NCBI RefSeq assembly: GCF_001417775.1
Contig: NZ_BBZJ01000035.1
Coordinates: forward strand, 1 to 64,000
Direction of reading: 5' to 3'
Source: Streptomyces sp. TP-A0356
GTDB taxonomy: Bacteria > Actinomycetota > Actinomycetes > Streptomycetales > Streptomycetaceae
DNA: 64,000 nt
The position numbers and the translations under genes are program-made. How positions within the stretch are numbered: position 1 is the first letter of the stretch; every line of letters starts with the position of its first letter. This document shows positions 41,354 to 50,441 of the stretch, piece by piece. The notes under the pieces are model-generated. The model was not told the origin of the DNA. It did not search any database and saw only the letters and a program-made list of their open reading frames with translations.

Positions 41354-42490
41354 ATGAGATCGCGCTTGTTTCCACCGGTGTTCAAGGGCAGGCTGCACGA
41401 CGCCCGCACGGCGACCTCGATCGGGCGGTGGCTCGGCCTCGCCTTCGCCGTGTGCTTCGTCACCGGTCTGATCAGCCATGTGCTGCAGCATCCGCCCGGC
41501 TGGCTGGCCGTCGACCTGCCGAGCCGCCCGGTGTCGGGCTACCGGATTACGCAGGGGCTGCACGTCGCCTCGGGCATCGCCGCGATTCCGCTGCTGCTGG
41601 CCAAGTTGTGGACGGTGTACCCGCGGCTGTTCGCCCAGCCGCCGGTGCGGTCGGTGCGGCACGCCCTGGAGCGGCTGTCGGTGGCCGTGCTGGTGTCGGC
41701 GGCCGTCTTCGAAGTGGCCACTGGCCTGCTGAACACCGCGCAGTGGTATCCGTGGCCGTTCTCCTTCGTGCCGGTGCACTACGCCGTGGCCTGGCTGGTG
41801 GCCGGATCGCTCGTACTGCACATCGCGGTCAAGGCTCCCGAGATCCGGGCCCACTGGGGCCGGCGGTCGCCGGGCACCCTGGCCCTGCCGGAGGAGGACG
41901 GGCTCGACCGGCGTTCGCTGCTGGCCGCGGTGGCGGCGGCGGTCGGCGCGGTCACCGTGACCACCGTGGGCCAGTCCTTCACCTCCCTGAAGGACCTCGT
42001 CCTGCTCGCACCCCGCCATCCGGACCACGGCCCGCAGGGTCTGCCGGTCAACCGCACTGCCGCCGCGGCCGGAGTCGGACTGATCTCCGCCGAGCGCTAC
42101 CGTCTGACGGTCGCTGGGCCGCGCCCCTACACACTGACGCTGGATGAGCTGCGTGGCCTGCCGCAGCGCGAGGTGGAGCTGCCGATCGCCTGCGTGGAGG
42201 GGTGGAGCAAGTCGGCGCACTGGACGGGTGTGCGGATGGTGGACCTTCTCGAGCTTGCGGGCGCCCCACCGCACGCCCGCGTACGGGTGGTGTCCCTGCA
42301 GACGCGGGGTGGGTACCGGGTATCCGAGATGGGGCATGAGCACGCCCGTGACCCGCTGACCCTGCTCGCTCTGCGCCTGAACGGCCAGGAACTCTCCTCC
42401 GACCACGGCTACCCGGCACGGCTGATAGCCCCGAACCGGCCCGGCGTGCTGCAGACCAAGTGGGTCGGCCGACTGGAGGTGCTGTCATGA
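41354..42490 (+). CDS. Molybdopterin-dependent oxidoreductase fused to a membrane cytochrome-like domain
   Basis: 378 residues; ATG 41354 is chosen because GGGAGG lies 6 bases before it (ATG/GTG at 41342-41345 in frame). Residues 25-205 hold four or five membrane helices with His42, His70, His142 and His156 as possible heme ligands (b561-like). The outside part from about 245 is a sulfite-oxidase-family molybdopterin domain with Cys280 (IACVEGWS) as the molybdenum ligand. Relatives include YedY. It probably repairs oxidised sulfur compounds or reduces small molecules at the cell surface. It overlaps the next membrane gene by 4 bp. Confidence 0.88.
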   Translation: MRSRLFPPVFKGRLHDARTATSIGRWLGLAFAVCFVTGLISHVLQHPPGWLAVDLPSRPVSGYRITQGLHVASGIAAIPLLLAKLWTVYPRLFAQPPVRSVRHALERLSVAVLVSAAVFEVATGLLNTAQWYPWPFSFVPVHYAVAWLVAGSLVLHIAVKAPEIRAHWGRRSPGTLALPEEDGLDRRSLLAAVAAAVGAVTVTTVGQSFTSLKDLVLLAPRHPDHGPQGLPVNRTAAAAGVGLISAERYRLTVAGPRPYTLTLDELRGLPQREVELPIACVEGWSKSAHWTGVRMVDLLELAGAPPHARVRVVSLQTRGGYRVSEMGHEHARDPLTLLALRLNGQELSSDHGYPARLIAPNRPGVLQTKWVGRLEVLS

Positions 42491-42897
42491 GGGTGAGCAT
42501 GCTGCGAGTGCTGACGGGCGCGGTCGGCCTGGTGCTCATGGGTGTGGGCGCGTCCCTGCTGTCGGACGTGACGGACCCGACGGGCGTGCTGGTCTGGCTG
42601 GGCGGGGCCCTGGTCCTGCACGACGTGGTGATCGCGCCGCTGGTGCTGCTCATCGGGTTGGTGCTCGTCCGCCGCGGGGTGCGCGGGCCGGTCCGCGGGG
42701 CACTGCTGGTCGCGGGCGCCCTGACGGCGGTCGCCCTGCCGGTGCTGCTGCGCCCGGGGAAGCCGGCCAACTCCTCCGTTCTGCCGCTGGACTACCCGCG
42801 CAACTGGCTGCTCACGCTAGGGGTGGTGGCGACGGTCACGGCCCTCGTGCTGGCCGCGCGGGGGACCCGCCGCAGCCGTCGGCGGCCACCTTCGTAG
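42487..42897 (+). CDS. Small membrane protein coupled to the molybdopterin oxidoreductase
   Basis: 136 residues starting in the ATGA overlap. Four hydrophobic helices, with the loop PLDYPRNWLLTLG between the last two. No known cofactor motif. The coupling suggests a membrane partner or assembly factor for the oxidoreductase. Confidence 0.82.
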   Translation: MRVSMLRVLTGAVGLVLMGVGASLLSDVTDPTGVLVWLGGALVLHDVVIAPLVLLIGLVLVRRGVRGPVRGALLVAGALTAVALPVLLRPGKPANSSVLPLDYPRNWLLTLGVVATVTALVLAARGTRRSRRRPPS

Positions 42898-43169
42898 GTC
42901 CCGTCCGCTCTCCGTCCTGCCGGGCCGTCCTACGGGTGTCTACGCACTTGGGATCGGGGCGGTAGCGGGCTCGGCGGGCTCGTACGGTGGCGCGATGCGA
43001 ACCCTCCGGACGACGACCCCTGTGACCGCGCCGCCTCTGCTGTTGGCCGCGGCGGGTCTGGTGCATCCGCGCCATCCGACGGCGGCGACGGCCGGTCACT
43101 GGCCCGGGCTTCACATCCGAAGGGCGGGCTTTCACGAGGCGACCCGACGGCCGCCGATTCATCGTTGCA

Positions 43170-43943
43170 TCAGCGGGCGTCCCGTTCCTCGGTCCCGTGC
43201 GCTACGAGGCTTGCGTGTGGGGCCAAGGGCGATGGCGCTGCCGCACCCGCCTTGGGCAGGTCGCCTGGCTCAGCCTCCTCCTTGACGTGGGAGGGCTTCA
43301 GGGCCGGGAGACGGCCGTGCAGGAGGAGGCTGACGACCTGGTCGATCACCGCCTCGCCCGGCGGTTCGCGGCTCACCGCGGCCAGGTAGACGACGGTTCC
43401 GGAGTAGATGTCGACCATCAGTGACGTATCGGTGTCGGGCGGCAACCGCCCTTCGAGGCGGGCCCGCTCCAGCAGTTCCACGACCGACGCGCGGCGCGGT
43501 TCGATGAGCTCGGCGAAGGCTCCGGTACCGGTGGGATCCTCGATCACATCGGCGAGCAGCGCCGGGAGGATGAGACAGGTGGGCATGGCGGAGACGAGCT
43601 CGACCGTGAGCCGGACGGCGGTGCGCAGGTCGGCTTCCAGGTCGCCGGTCTCCTGGATGGGAGGAAGGGGCACGTCCCCGCTGAGGGCCTCGATCACCAG
43701 CGCGGCCTTGTTCGGCCACCACCGATAGATGGTCGCCTTGCTGACCCCGGCCCGCCGCGCGATGCCTTCGAAGGAGAGCCGCTGATATCCGACCTCGCTG
43801 AGCAGGGCTTTTGTGGCCCGGAGCACGGCTTCGTGAGACTCCCGGCGGCGCCGCCGGGAGCGAGGCGCTATGCGGTTGGGCGGGGCGGCGCACTCAGTGG
43901 CCAAAGGGTCCTGACGGCCGTTCTGGTGCCTGGGAGTAGCCAC
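43170..43943 (-). CDS. TetR-family regulator
   Basis: 257 residues, ATG or GTG start at 43943. The first 35 residues are Arg-rich and disordered, then the helix-turn-helix (FEGIARRAGVSKATIYRWWPNKAALV) and the TetR_C_16-like ligand domain (SREPPGEAVIDQVVSLLLHGRL) follow. The C-terminus carries a polar Pro/Ala extension. It stands apart from an obvious target; the membrane genes at 41354 are convergent, and the secreted Gly/His-rich gene is 275 bp away. Confidence 0.88.
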   Translation of the reverse strand: MATPRHQNGRQDPLATECAAPPNRIAPRSRRRRRESHEAVLRATKALLSEVGYQRLSFEGIARRAGVSKATIYRWWPNKAALVIEALSGDVPLPPIQETGDLEADLRTAVRLTVELVSAMPTCLILPALLADVIEDPTGTGAFAELIEPRRASVVELLERARLEGRLPPDTDTSLMVDIYSGTVVYLAAVSREPPGEAVIDQVVSLLLHGRLPALKPSHVKEEAEPGDLPKAGAAAPSPLAPHASLVAHGTEERDAR

Positions 43944-44217
43944 CGTATGCCTCCCTTGTGAGTCACCGGTGCAGCCTTTGACTTTGACCGAAGAGTGACC
44001 CTATCTTGGCGATACGAGGCGTTTCGTACCGTATGCCCTTTTCTTCTACTCAATAGTAAGATCCCGCGAGCCTGCCGGGGAACCGCTTCGACATTGCTCA
44101 GCACCTCCGGCGGGTGGATCACCGCGCACCAGACCCGCGCGCAGGATCTGATGCGTATGGGCGTCCCCTGCGAGCGCCCGAGAATCCTGTTCCGACCCCC
44201 GGAAGGGGGACATCATC

Positions 44218-44583
44218 ATGCGCGCGACTACGACCAGGATGCGGCGAATAGCCGCTGCCGTCTGCACCGCACCCATCCTCGCCATCGCGGCCGGAGCCGG
44301 CGCTGCCAGCGCGGCCGCTTCCCCCTCGTCGTCCCCCGTCGCCTCTGCTTCCTCTCACCACGGCGGCTGGGGAGACCGCTGCAACTCCGGTGACGGCTGG
44401 GGCTGGGGTTGGGGAGACCGCGGCCACTCCGGTGACGGTTGGGGCTTTGACCACGGCTTCGGCGGCGACCACGGCTTCCGTGGCGACCATGGCGGTGGTG
44501 GCGACCATGGCGGTGGTGATCATGGCGGTGGTGGCGATCACGGTGGTGGTGGTGATCACGGTGGTGGTGGCCACGGCTACTGA
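44218..44583 (+). CDS. Secreted Gly/His/Asp-rich repeat protein
   Basis: 121 residues from ATG 44218, with GGAAGGGGG upstream. The signal peptide runs to about residue 32 (ASAAAS). Residues 47 to the end are built from repeats, first G-D-G-W-G-W type, then D-H-G-G-G-G (at least six copies). Histidine and aspartate side chains in a flexible glycine chain could bind metals or water. It belongs to no enzyme family and resembles structural or metal-scavenging secreted proteins. Confidence 0.8.
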   Translation: MRATTTRMRRIAAAVCTAPILAIAAGAGAASAAASPSSSPVASASSHHGGWGDRCNSGDGWGWGWGDRGHSGDGWGFDHGFGGDHGFRGDHGGGGDHGGGDHGGGGDHGGGGDHGGGGHGY

Positions 44584-44719
44584 CGCATCAACGCAACGAG
44601 TGTGATCAACACGCCGCAGTTTGCGAGTGCTGCACCGGATGCCCGAGCATCTCGGGCATCCGGACCCGTCTGAAGCGGCAGGCGTCCCGTCCGACCCGTA
44701 CTCGGGGTGGTGTGCAGCG

Positions 44720-45946
44720 GTGAGGATCGTGTGCGTCGGTGCGGGACCCGCGGGGTTGTATTTCGCGATCTCTGCCAAGTTGCGCGATGCGGGGCACGAC
44801 ATCACCGTGTTCGACCGCGACCCGCCCGCGGCCACCTACGGCTGGGGTGTCGTGTACTGGGACGACCTGCTGGACGTCCTCTATCGCAACGATCCGGAGA
44901 GCGCCTGGGAGGTCACCGCCAGGTCCGTGCTGTGGCAGGACCAGGAGGTGCGTGTGCACGGTCCGTGCGGCGAGCAGACGGCGTACTTCGGTGGTTACGG
45001 CTACAGCATGAGCCGATCGGCGCTGCTCGACGTCCTGGCTCGGCGTGCGTCGCAGCTCGGCGTCGACGTCCGGTACGGCCACCCCGTCGCAGATCTCTCG
45101 GCGCTTCCCGAGGCGGATCTTCTCGTTGCCGCGGACGGTGCCAACAGCCGGATCCGGGGACACCACGGAGCATTCGGCACTCGTATCGATGTCGGTCTCA
45201 ATCCCTACATCTGGCTTGGCACGGACCAGACGTTCCGCAGCTTTGTGTTCAGCTTCGAGCGGACGTCCGCCGGATGGATCTGGTTTCACGCCTATCCCTC
45301 GGTCGCGGGGACCAGCACCTGCATCGTCGAATGCTCACCGCAGACCTGGCGAGGTCTGGGGCTCGACGTGCTCGGGCCCGACGAGGGAGTGCGGCTGCTG
45401 GAGGACATCTTCAAGCGCGCTCTCGACGGCCACCGACTGCTCAGCCGGTCGCGGGGTGCACCGGCGCATTGGCAGCGCTTCGCGCACGTGACCAACGAGA
45501 CCTGGTACCACGGCACGACGGTGCTCGTCGGCGACGCTGCCCACACCACCCACTTCACGTTGGGGTCCGGCACCAGACTGGCGATCATCGACGCGATCGT
45601 CCTCGCACACAGCCTGTACGAATTCCTTGATGTGGAGGACGCGTTGCGGGAGTACGACCGCCATCGCCGCGCGGAACTCCATCCGGTGCAGGCGGCAGCG
45701 CGTACGAGCATGGCGTGGTTCGAGCACCTGGACCAGTACATCGACCGCGATGCGGTCGCGTTCGCGCACGCCATGTCGGTACGCCACGGTGGCCAGAGCC
45801 CGTGGCACCACCAACTCCACCTTGCCAGCCAGATCGCTGCCGTACGCACGGCACGGCGCGCCTTCGCCACTGGCCGGCGCTGGTACCTCGCCCGCCGACG
45901 AGGAGAAGGACCCGGGCCCGGCCGGCTTCTCCCACGGGCGCCGTAG
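44720..45946 (+). CDS. FAD-dependent monooxygenase, salicylyl/anthraniloyl-CoA hydroxylase-like
   Basis: 408 residues from GTG 44720. The N-terminal FAD motif is VCVGAGPAGLYFA, the middle GYGYSMSRSALLDVLARRA segment and the FAD-ribityl motif VLVGDAAHTTHFTLGSGTRLAI match flavin hydroxylases. The mostly intact sequence, including YPYIWLG-like and HWQRFAHVTNETWY parts, resembles the N-terminal half of aryl-CoA hydroxylases. The last 20 residues (EGPGPGRLLPRAP) coincide with a decayed transposase read on the other strand, so the natural tail may be replaced. Substrate unknown. Confidence 0.88.
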   Translation: MRIVCVGAGPAGLYFAISAKLRDAGHDITVFDRDPPAATYGWGVVYWDDLLDVLYRNDPESAWEVTARSVLWQDQEVRVHGPCGEQTAYFGGYGYSMSRSALLDVLARRASQLGVDVRYGHPVADLSALPEADLLVAADGANSRIRGHHGAFGTRIDVGLNPYIWLGTDQTFRSFVFSFERTSAGWIWFHAYPSVAGTSTCIVECSPQTWRGLGLDVLGPDEGVRLLEDIFKRALDGHRLLSRSRGAPAHWQRFAHVTNETWYHGTTVLVGDAAHTTHFTLGSGTRLAIIDAIVLAHSLYEFLDVEDALREYDRHRRAELHPVQAAARTSMAWFEHLDQYIDRDAVAFAHAMSVRHGGQSPWHHQLHLASQIAAVRTARRAFATGRRWYLARRRGEGPGPGRLLPRAP

Positions 45947-46000
45947 GTCGGCGGCGACCTGGCGGACGAGCCGGAGCTGGGTGCGGGCGGCGATGACGAG
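45897..46000 (-). pseudogene. IS701-like transposase C-terminal remnant
   Basis: On the minus strand, LVIAARTQLRLVRQVAADLRRPWEKPAGPG is typical of the C-terminal part of Streptomyces IS701/NF041680-type transposases. The rest of the element is missing. It overlaps the end of the FAD monooxygenase gene. Confidence 0.6.
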
Positions 46001-46262
46001 CCACGTCGTCGCCGGTCACGCAGTTCACCGGTCGCCGGTCACGCAGTTCACCGTGCGGCGGACACGCGACCGACAGGCTGGCCGGCTATCGATCGGAATG
46101 CCCAACTACCGGTCGACGTCGCAGACTTGCGCACCTGGGAACATCCGGCTCCGACCTCCCGAGGTTGAAGAGCAGGCTCAGCCGGGCGAACGAACGAGAG
46201 TGGTGGGGACCGGCCCGAGAGGGTCAGCGGAGGAGGCGCGCTCAGCCCGCTGACGTGCAGAA

Positions 46263-46343
46263 ACACTGGGGGTGCGGAGACAGTGGGGGTGGGCAGACAC
46301 TGGGGTGCGGAGACACTGGGGTGCGGAGATACTGGGCGCGGAG
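46263..46343 (+). repeat. Degenerate 16-17-bp tandem repeat upstream of the binding-protein gene
   Basis: Five copies of a unit like acactggggtgcggag, of which the third and fourth are identical. It lies about 100 bp before the start of the binding-protein gene, in a 490-bp region otherwise lacking a gene (45947-46436). It may affect promoter spacing. Confidence 0.85.
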
Positions 46344-46436
46344 ATGGCGTGGTGATACCGGCGAGCGCCCTGGAGCCAACCGACGCTGCGCGGCAAAACC
46401 GGTCGATCTCCTGGTCTCTCCACTGCTGGAGCCGTC

Positions 46437-47576
46437 GTGACTGCACCTCCTGCCCGGGCAGCGGCCGTCGTCGGTGGCCTCGCCTGCGTGGCACTGGGCC
46501 TGAGTGCCTGCGGCGGCACCCCCCACGCCATACCGCAGAAGCCATCGGTGGCGACCTCCGCCGCGGACGTGGGGGGTATGGACGCACTGATCGCCGCAGC
46601 GAAGCGCGAGGGTGCGCTCAACGGGATCGCGCTTCCGCGGGACTGGGCCAACAACGGCGGTCTGATCGACGGTTTCGGGAAGAAGTACGGAATCAAGGTC
46701 ACGGTCGCCATTCCGGAGGGCCACAGCCAGGACGAGATCGACGCGATGCAGAAGGGCAAGGGCCGGCCGGATGCCCCGGATGTGCTGGACATGGGGGACA
46801 CCTTCGCGCGGTCAGCGGCCAGGCAGAATCTGCTCGCACCGTACAGGGTCGCCGTGTACGACTCGATCCCGAGCAACCAGAAGGACCCGCAGGGCCGCTG
46901 GTCCAACAACTACGGGGGCTACGTCTCCATCGGCTGCGACGCCAACCGCGTCCGGATCTGCCCCCGGACCTTCGCCGATCTGCTGAAGCCCGAGTACAAG
47001 GGCAAGGTTGCGGTCTCCGGTGACCCCACCCGCGCCGGTTCCGGCTTCGCCGACGTCTACGCGGCCGCCCTTGCGAACAACGGGTCGTTCCAAGACATCC
47101 AGCCGGGTATCGACTTCTTTGCCGAGCTCAGGAGGAGGGGAAACTTCAACCCCGCCGAGGCCACGTCGACCGGGGTGGGGACGGGTCGGACGCCCATCGG
47201 TATCGGTTGGGACTTCCTCAACCTGGGCTACGCCGACCGGTTCCGCAGCAGGGACATCAACTGGCACGTCGCGATCCCCTTCGACGGCACTTTCGCCCAG
47301 TACTACGCGGAGGCGATCAACAAGGACGCCCCGCACCCGGCAGCTGCCCGCCTATGGCTGGAGTACCTCTTCAGCACCGAGGGCCAGAATCTCCGGCTCG
47401 CCGGCTACGCCCGCCCGGTCCTCATGGACGCCATGGAGCACAGCGGCACCCTCGACAGGGTCGCCGCCGCAAGGCTGCCGACGGTTGAGGGCACGCCGGA
47501 ATTCCCCACAGACGCGCAACTGGAGAAGTCGCAGCAGACGGTCACCCAGCACTGGGCGAAGGCCGTCAGGGGCTGA
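46437..47576 (+). CDS. ABC transporter substrate-binding lipoprotein, orphan
   Basis: 379 residues from GTG 46437. The lipobox GLSAC gives lipidated Cys25. The family is the spermidine/putrescine or iron(III)-type group: the body has VTVAIPEGHSQDEID and GKVAVSGDPTRAGSGFADVYAAAL, where metal-binding relatives differ. No permease or ATPase gene is next to it, so it must use another transporter or is a relic of a lost operon. It differs in sequence from the binding protein at 5860. Confidence 0.85.
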   Translation: MTAPPARAAAVVGGLACVALGLSACGGTPHAIPQKPSVATSAADVGGMDALIAAAKREGALNGIALPRDWANNGGLIDGFGKKYGIKVTVAIPEGHSQDEIDAMQKGKGRPDAPDVLDMGDTFARSAARQNLLAPYRVAVYDSIPSNQKDPQGRWSNNYGGYVSIGCDANRVRICPRTFADLLKPEYKGKVAVSGDPTRAGSGFADVYAAALANNGSFQDIQPGIDFFAELRRRGNFNPAEATSTGVGTGRTPIGIGWDFLNLGYADRFRSRDINWHVAIPFDGTFAQYYAEAINKDAPHPAAARLWLEYLFSTEGQNLRLAGYARPVLMDAMEHSGTLDRVAAARLPTVEGTPEFPTDAQLEKSQQTVTQHWAKAVRG

Positions 47577-47980
47577 CACGCCTGGGGCAGCGGAGTGGTG
47601 GCCGAGGGCGCGGGCGAGTTCGTCGACGCCGACCGGCTGCCGTTCGCGTCGAGCACCGCAGCCGCCCGCCGACGCCGTCTGCACGGTCTGGGTCGCCTTT
47701 CTCCTCGTACGTCGTTCACGATCCGCGGGGCACGATCCGGGCGCTCTGGGACGGCGTCCGGTGACCGGCGAGCTCCTCGCGGAGGCTGCCGCATCCAACG
47801 CGGCACTGACGTTCCACGGCCCAAGGCCGCAACCGTTGCCGTCCGCCCGCGGCGACTGGCATCGTACCCGCAGGTAACATGACGGCCTGCCTGCAGGTGG
47901 CGGCGGATCGCTGTTGGTGAGGCGGGTCCCATTGGACTCGTGGGAGGAGACGAGATTCCCCGGATCGACGGACTCCAGCC
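47577..47980. other. Gap of about 400 bp without a supported gene
   Basis: Between the orphan binding-protein gene and the end of the SDR gene. Frames on both strands are Arg- and Ser-rich without family resemblance. Confidence 0.4.
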
Positions 47981-48730
47981 TCAGACTTGAGCCATGCCGC
48001 CGTCGACGCTCAGATCCATGCCTGCACAGAAGCTGCTCTCGTCGGATGCGAGGAAGAGGGCGGCCGCGGCGACTTCCTCGGGGCGTCCCATGCGTCCGAG
48101 GGGGATGACCGATGCGAAGGCTGCTCTGATCGCGTCCGCGCCTTCCTTGGAGTCTGCTTGGCTGTCCATGATCGGGGTGTCGATCGGCCCGGGGCTGAGG
48201 GTGTTGACCCGGATGCCGCGGTCCTTGAGCTCCTTGGTCCAGGTGCGGGCGTAGGAGCGCACGGCGGCCTTGGTGGCGCTGTAGGTGGTGTACCCGTCCA
48301 TGCCGGTGTAGGCGGCGATCGATCCGACGAGGATGATCGAGCCGCCGTCGTTCATCAGTGGCAGCGCTCTTTGGGCGGTGAAGAGAGTCCCACGGGCGTT
48401 GAGGTTGAAGGTGCGGTCGAAGCTCTCTTCGGTGATCTGGCCGAACTCCTGCGGATCGACCAGACCCGAGTTGGCAACGACGACGTCGATCTTCCCCTTC
48501 TCCTTCTCCATGGTCTGGAAGAGCCGGCCGAGGTCGGCGGGGACAGTGATGTCGCCCTGAACTGCCGTGACATTCCTGCCGATCTCGTCCTTCGCCTTGT
48601 CCAGTTCGGGCTGGCGCCGCCCGGTGATGAACACGTAGGCGCCTTCCTCCACGAACCTCTGCGCGATCGCCAATCCGATACCGCTACTGCCGCCAGTGAC
48701 GAGGGCGACCTTGCCGTCCAGCCTGTTCAT
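47981..48730 (-). CDS. Short-chain dehydrogenase/reductase, classical
   Basis: 249 residues from ATG 48730. TGGSSGIG at 12-19 binds the cofactor, ANSG replaces NNAG, Ser in VGSIAAYTG and Tyr-x3-Lys in YSATKAAV make the active site, and the GPIDTPIM segment is typical. It is a plausible NAD(P)-dependent alcohol dehydrogenase of unknown substrate. Upstream on the same strand are decayed VOC and SDR genes, so this is the surviving member of a former operon. Confidence 0.92.
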   Translation of the reverse strand: MNRLDGKVALVTGGSSGIGLAIAQRFVEEGAYVFITGRRQPELDKAKDEIGRNVTAVQGDITVPADLGRLFQTMEKEKGKIDVVVANSGLVDPQEFGQITEESFDRTFNLNARGTLFTAQRALPLMNDGGSIILVGSIAAYTGMDGYTTYSATKAAVRSYARTWTKELKDRGIRVNTLSPGPIDTPIMDSQADSKEGADAIRAAFASVIPLGRMGRPEEVAAAALFLASDESSFCAGMDLSVDGGMAQV

Positions 48731-48742
48731 GGCGGTGACCTT

Positions 48743-49087
48743 TCATGTGTGAGTCGTGGGATCGGCGAACGTCGTCCAGCGGGCGGAGCCCTGCGCCACG
48801 TCACGGATCCGAGGGGGCGCCCAGCGCTGGCAGCCGCTGTGGCCCCGCCTCGAAGGCGGGGCTGGTGAGGTCGAGGTGCAGCCGGTTCTTCATCGACTTC
48901 GGCTCGGGGACCCGGTGGAAGCTCAGCCGAGGGGTGGGCCCGTCCGGGGCGAGTGTGGCGATTCGGGACTCGCGCCTGAGGTGACGTCTCTCCCGAGTAC
49001 CTCGGCCCGGAAATGGGCGAGTCTCTCGGCGTCGGCGGCGCCGACGCTCAGGCCGTACACGGTGTTGTTCATGACGGTGTGGTTCAT
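48743..49087 (-). pseudogene. VOC-family gene with two frameshifts
   Basis: Read on the minus strand from ATG 49087: VYGLSVGAADAERLAHFRAEVLGRDVTSGAS in one frame, RLSFHRVPEPKSMKNRLHLDLTSPAFEA in another and RIRDVAQGSARWTTFADP at the end in a third. Together these spell a typical single-module VOC protein. Each step needs a one-base change, so the gene is either broken or carries sequence errors. Confidence 0.65.
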
Positions 49088-49109
49088 GAGTGTCGCTCTC
49101 TCATAGTAG

Positions 49110-49549
49110 GCAGGTTCAGCTGGCGGTGCGGCCGCGAGCAGGCGCCGGCCGCTATCGACGGCGCTGGTCGCGCCGGTGATGTAGGCCGGCCTTCGGCGAG
49201 ACGAGGAACGCGACGGCCTCGGGGCCTCGGCGGGCTGGGCGGGCTGGGCGGAATGGGCGGCGCGCTTGATCGCGGTGGTGTGGCAGGGGTGCGGCCCCTA
49301 CGAGGAGCTGCGCCCGGTCGTCGTCGACCGGCTCGGCGGCCTCGGGGCGAGCGCGTCGAACGGGTCGCGGGCCTCCGGTCGGGTGCAGACCGGACCGGGG
49401 GCGACGGTGTTGAAGCGGACGCCGCGGCCGCTGTACTCGGCCGTCACGGCCCCGTGTCAGTGATGCCGGTGCGGCCTTGGTCGCGCCGTGGGCGGCGCCG
49501 GTGGCCAGGCCGAGGCTGCCGGCCATGCTGCCGATGTTGATCGCGCTGC
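49110..49549 (-). pseudogene. Short-chain dehydrogenase remnant, several frameshifts
   Basis: Minus-strand pieces in order: SAINIGSMAGSLGLATGAAHGATKAA (Ser and Lys region, with the catalytic Tyr replaced by His), then GRGVRFNTVAPGPVCT, and EAVAFLVSPKA then AAYITGAT near the end. These are consecutive SDR motifs in different frames, with the N-terminal cofactor part missing. Confidence 0.65.
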
Positions 49550-49628
49550 CCGACGGGCCGGACCTGCCTGTCGGCAGGAACGGCTCGATCAACTCCCCTT
49601 CGTCATCGGTGAGTTCCGTGCGCGCCAT
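49549..49628 (-). pseudogene. IS5-like transposase N-terminal fragment
   Basis: About 26 codons from ATG 49628: ELTDDEGELIEPFLPTGRSGP, close to the LTDEQW..IEPLLP opening of IS5-family transposases. It runs directly into the SDR remnant, marking an old insertion or recombination point. Confidence 0.6.
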
Positions 49629-49655
49629 GCCGGCGTCCCGTGGACTCAGGGATGC

Positions 49656-50264
49656 CTAGCGTTCCCGCCCGCCCGCGTCGCCCGGACCGGTCATGCCACT
49701 CCAGCCGCTCTCGAGGAGGACGAAGACCCGGTCGAGGGCGGTTTCGGCGTCCGGTCGTCCGTGGACGAGGGCAACGGCGTCGAGGGCGAAGTGGGCCAAT
49801 GCCTGGCAGCCGGGGTCGTCGGCGGGCAGGCCGGCGTCGTCGGCGATCGCTGCCGCCAGGGCGTTCTCGTGGCGGAGCCACATGCGGCGGCCGTACTCGC
49901 GCAGCGGCGGGGTGGTGTCGACGAGGCGGAGGAAGTCGGTGAAGCCGGGGTCGGTGCGGACCTGCCGGGAGCGTTCCTCGTGCAGGAGTCCGCGCAGCGC
50001 CTGGAGGACGGTCTGGCCGACGGGGCGGTCGCGGACGGCGGCGACGAGTGCGGCCTCGCGGTCCGCGTCCTCGTCGAAGACCAGCGCTTCCTTGCCGTCG
50101 GGGAAGTGTTTGAACAGCGTGGTCACTGAAACGTCGGCGGCCTCGGCGATGTCCCGCACGCCGACCGCGTCGTAGCCGCGCTCCAGGAACAGCCTCAGCG
50201 CCGCGTCCGCCAGTGCCTGGCGGGTCGCGGCCTTCTTGCGCTCGCGGCGCCCCATCTCGGTCAT
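49656..50264 (-). CDS. TetR-family regulator, likely repressor of the divergent monooxygenase gene
   Basis: 202 residues from ATG 50264 (ATG 50255 possible). The helix-turn-helix is clear (VRDIAEAADVSVTTLFKHFPDGKEALV), and the ligand domain ends in a typical HFALDAVALVHGRPDAETALDRVF segment. The divergent FAD monooxygenase begins 177 bp away, the classic arrangement for TetR regulators of drug- or aromatic-hydroxylating flavoproteins. An AT-rich dyad around AACTaAGTT (50286-50300) in the gap may be the operator. Confidence 0.9.
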   Translation of the reverse strand: MTEMGRRERKKAATRQALADAALRLFLERGYDAVGVRDIAEAADVSVTTLFKHFPDGKEALVFDEDADREAALVAAVRDRPVGQTVLQALRGLLHEERSRQVRTDPGFTDFLRLVDTTPPLREYGRRMWLRHENALAAAIADDAGLPADDPGCQALAHFALDAVALVHGRPDAETALDRVFVLLESGWSGMTGPGDAGGRER

Positions 50265-50441
50265 ACCGCCACACTAGCGCATCCGATAACTAAGTTTAAC
50301 CGTTGCGCTTTTTTATCGGCTTCACTTACGGTGGTGGTGCCTGGCCGCCCGACCGAGGCCGGCCGGAGGACGACCGCCGACAGTGCGCCCCGGCGCCGCC
50401 GCGGCGGACGACCGCTCCCAGACAGAAGAGGGATCTCACCC

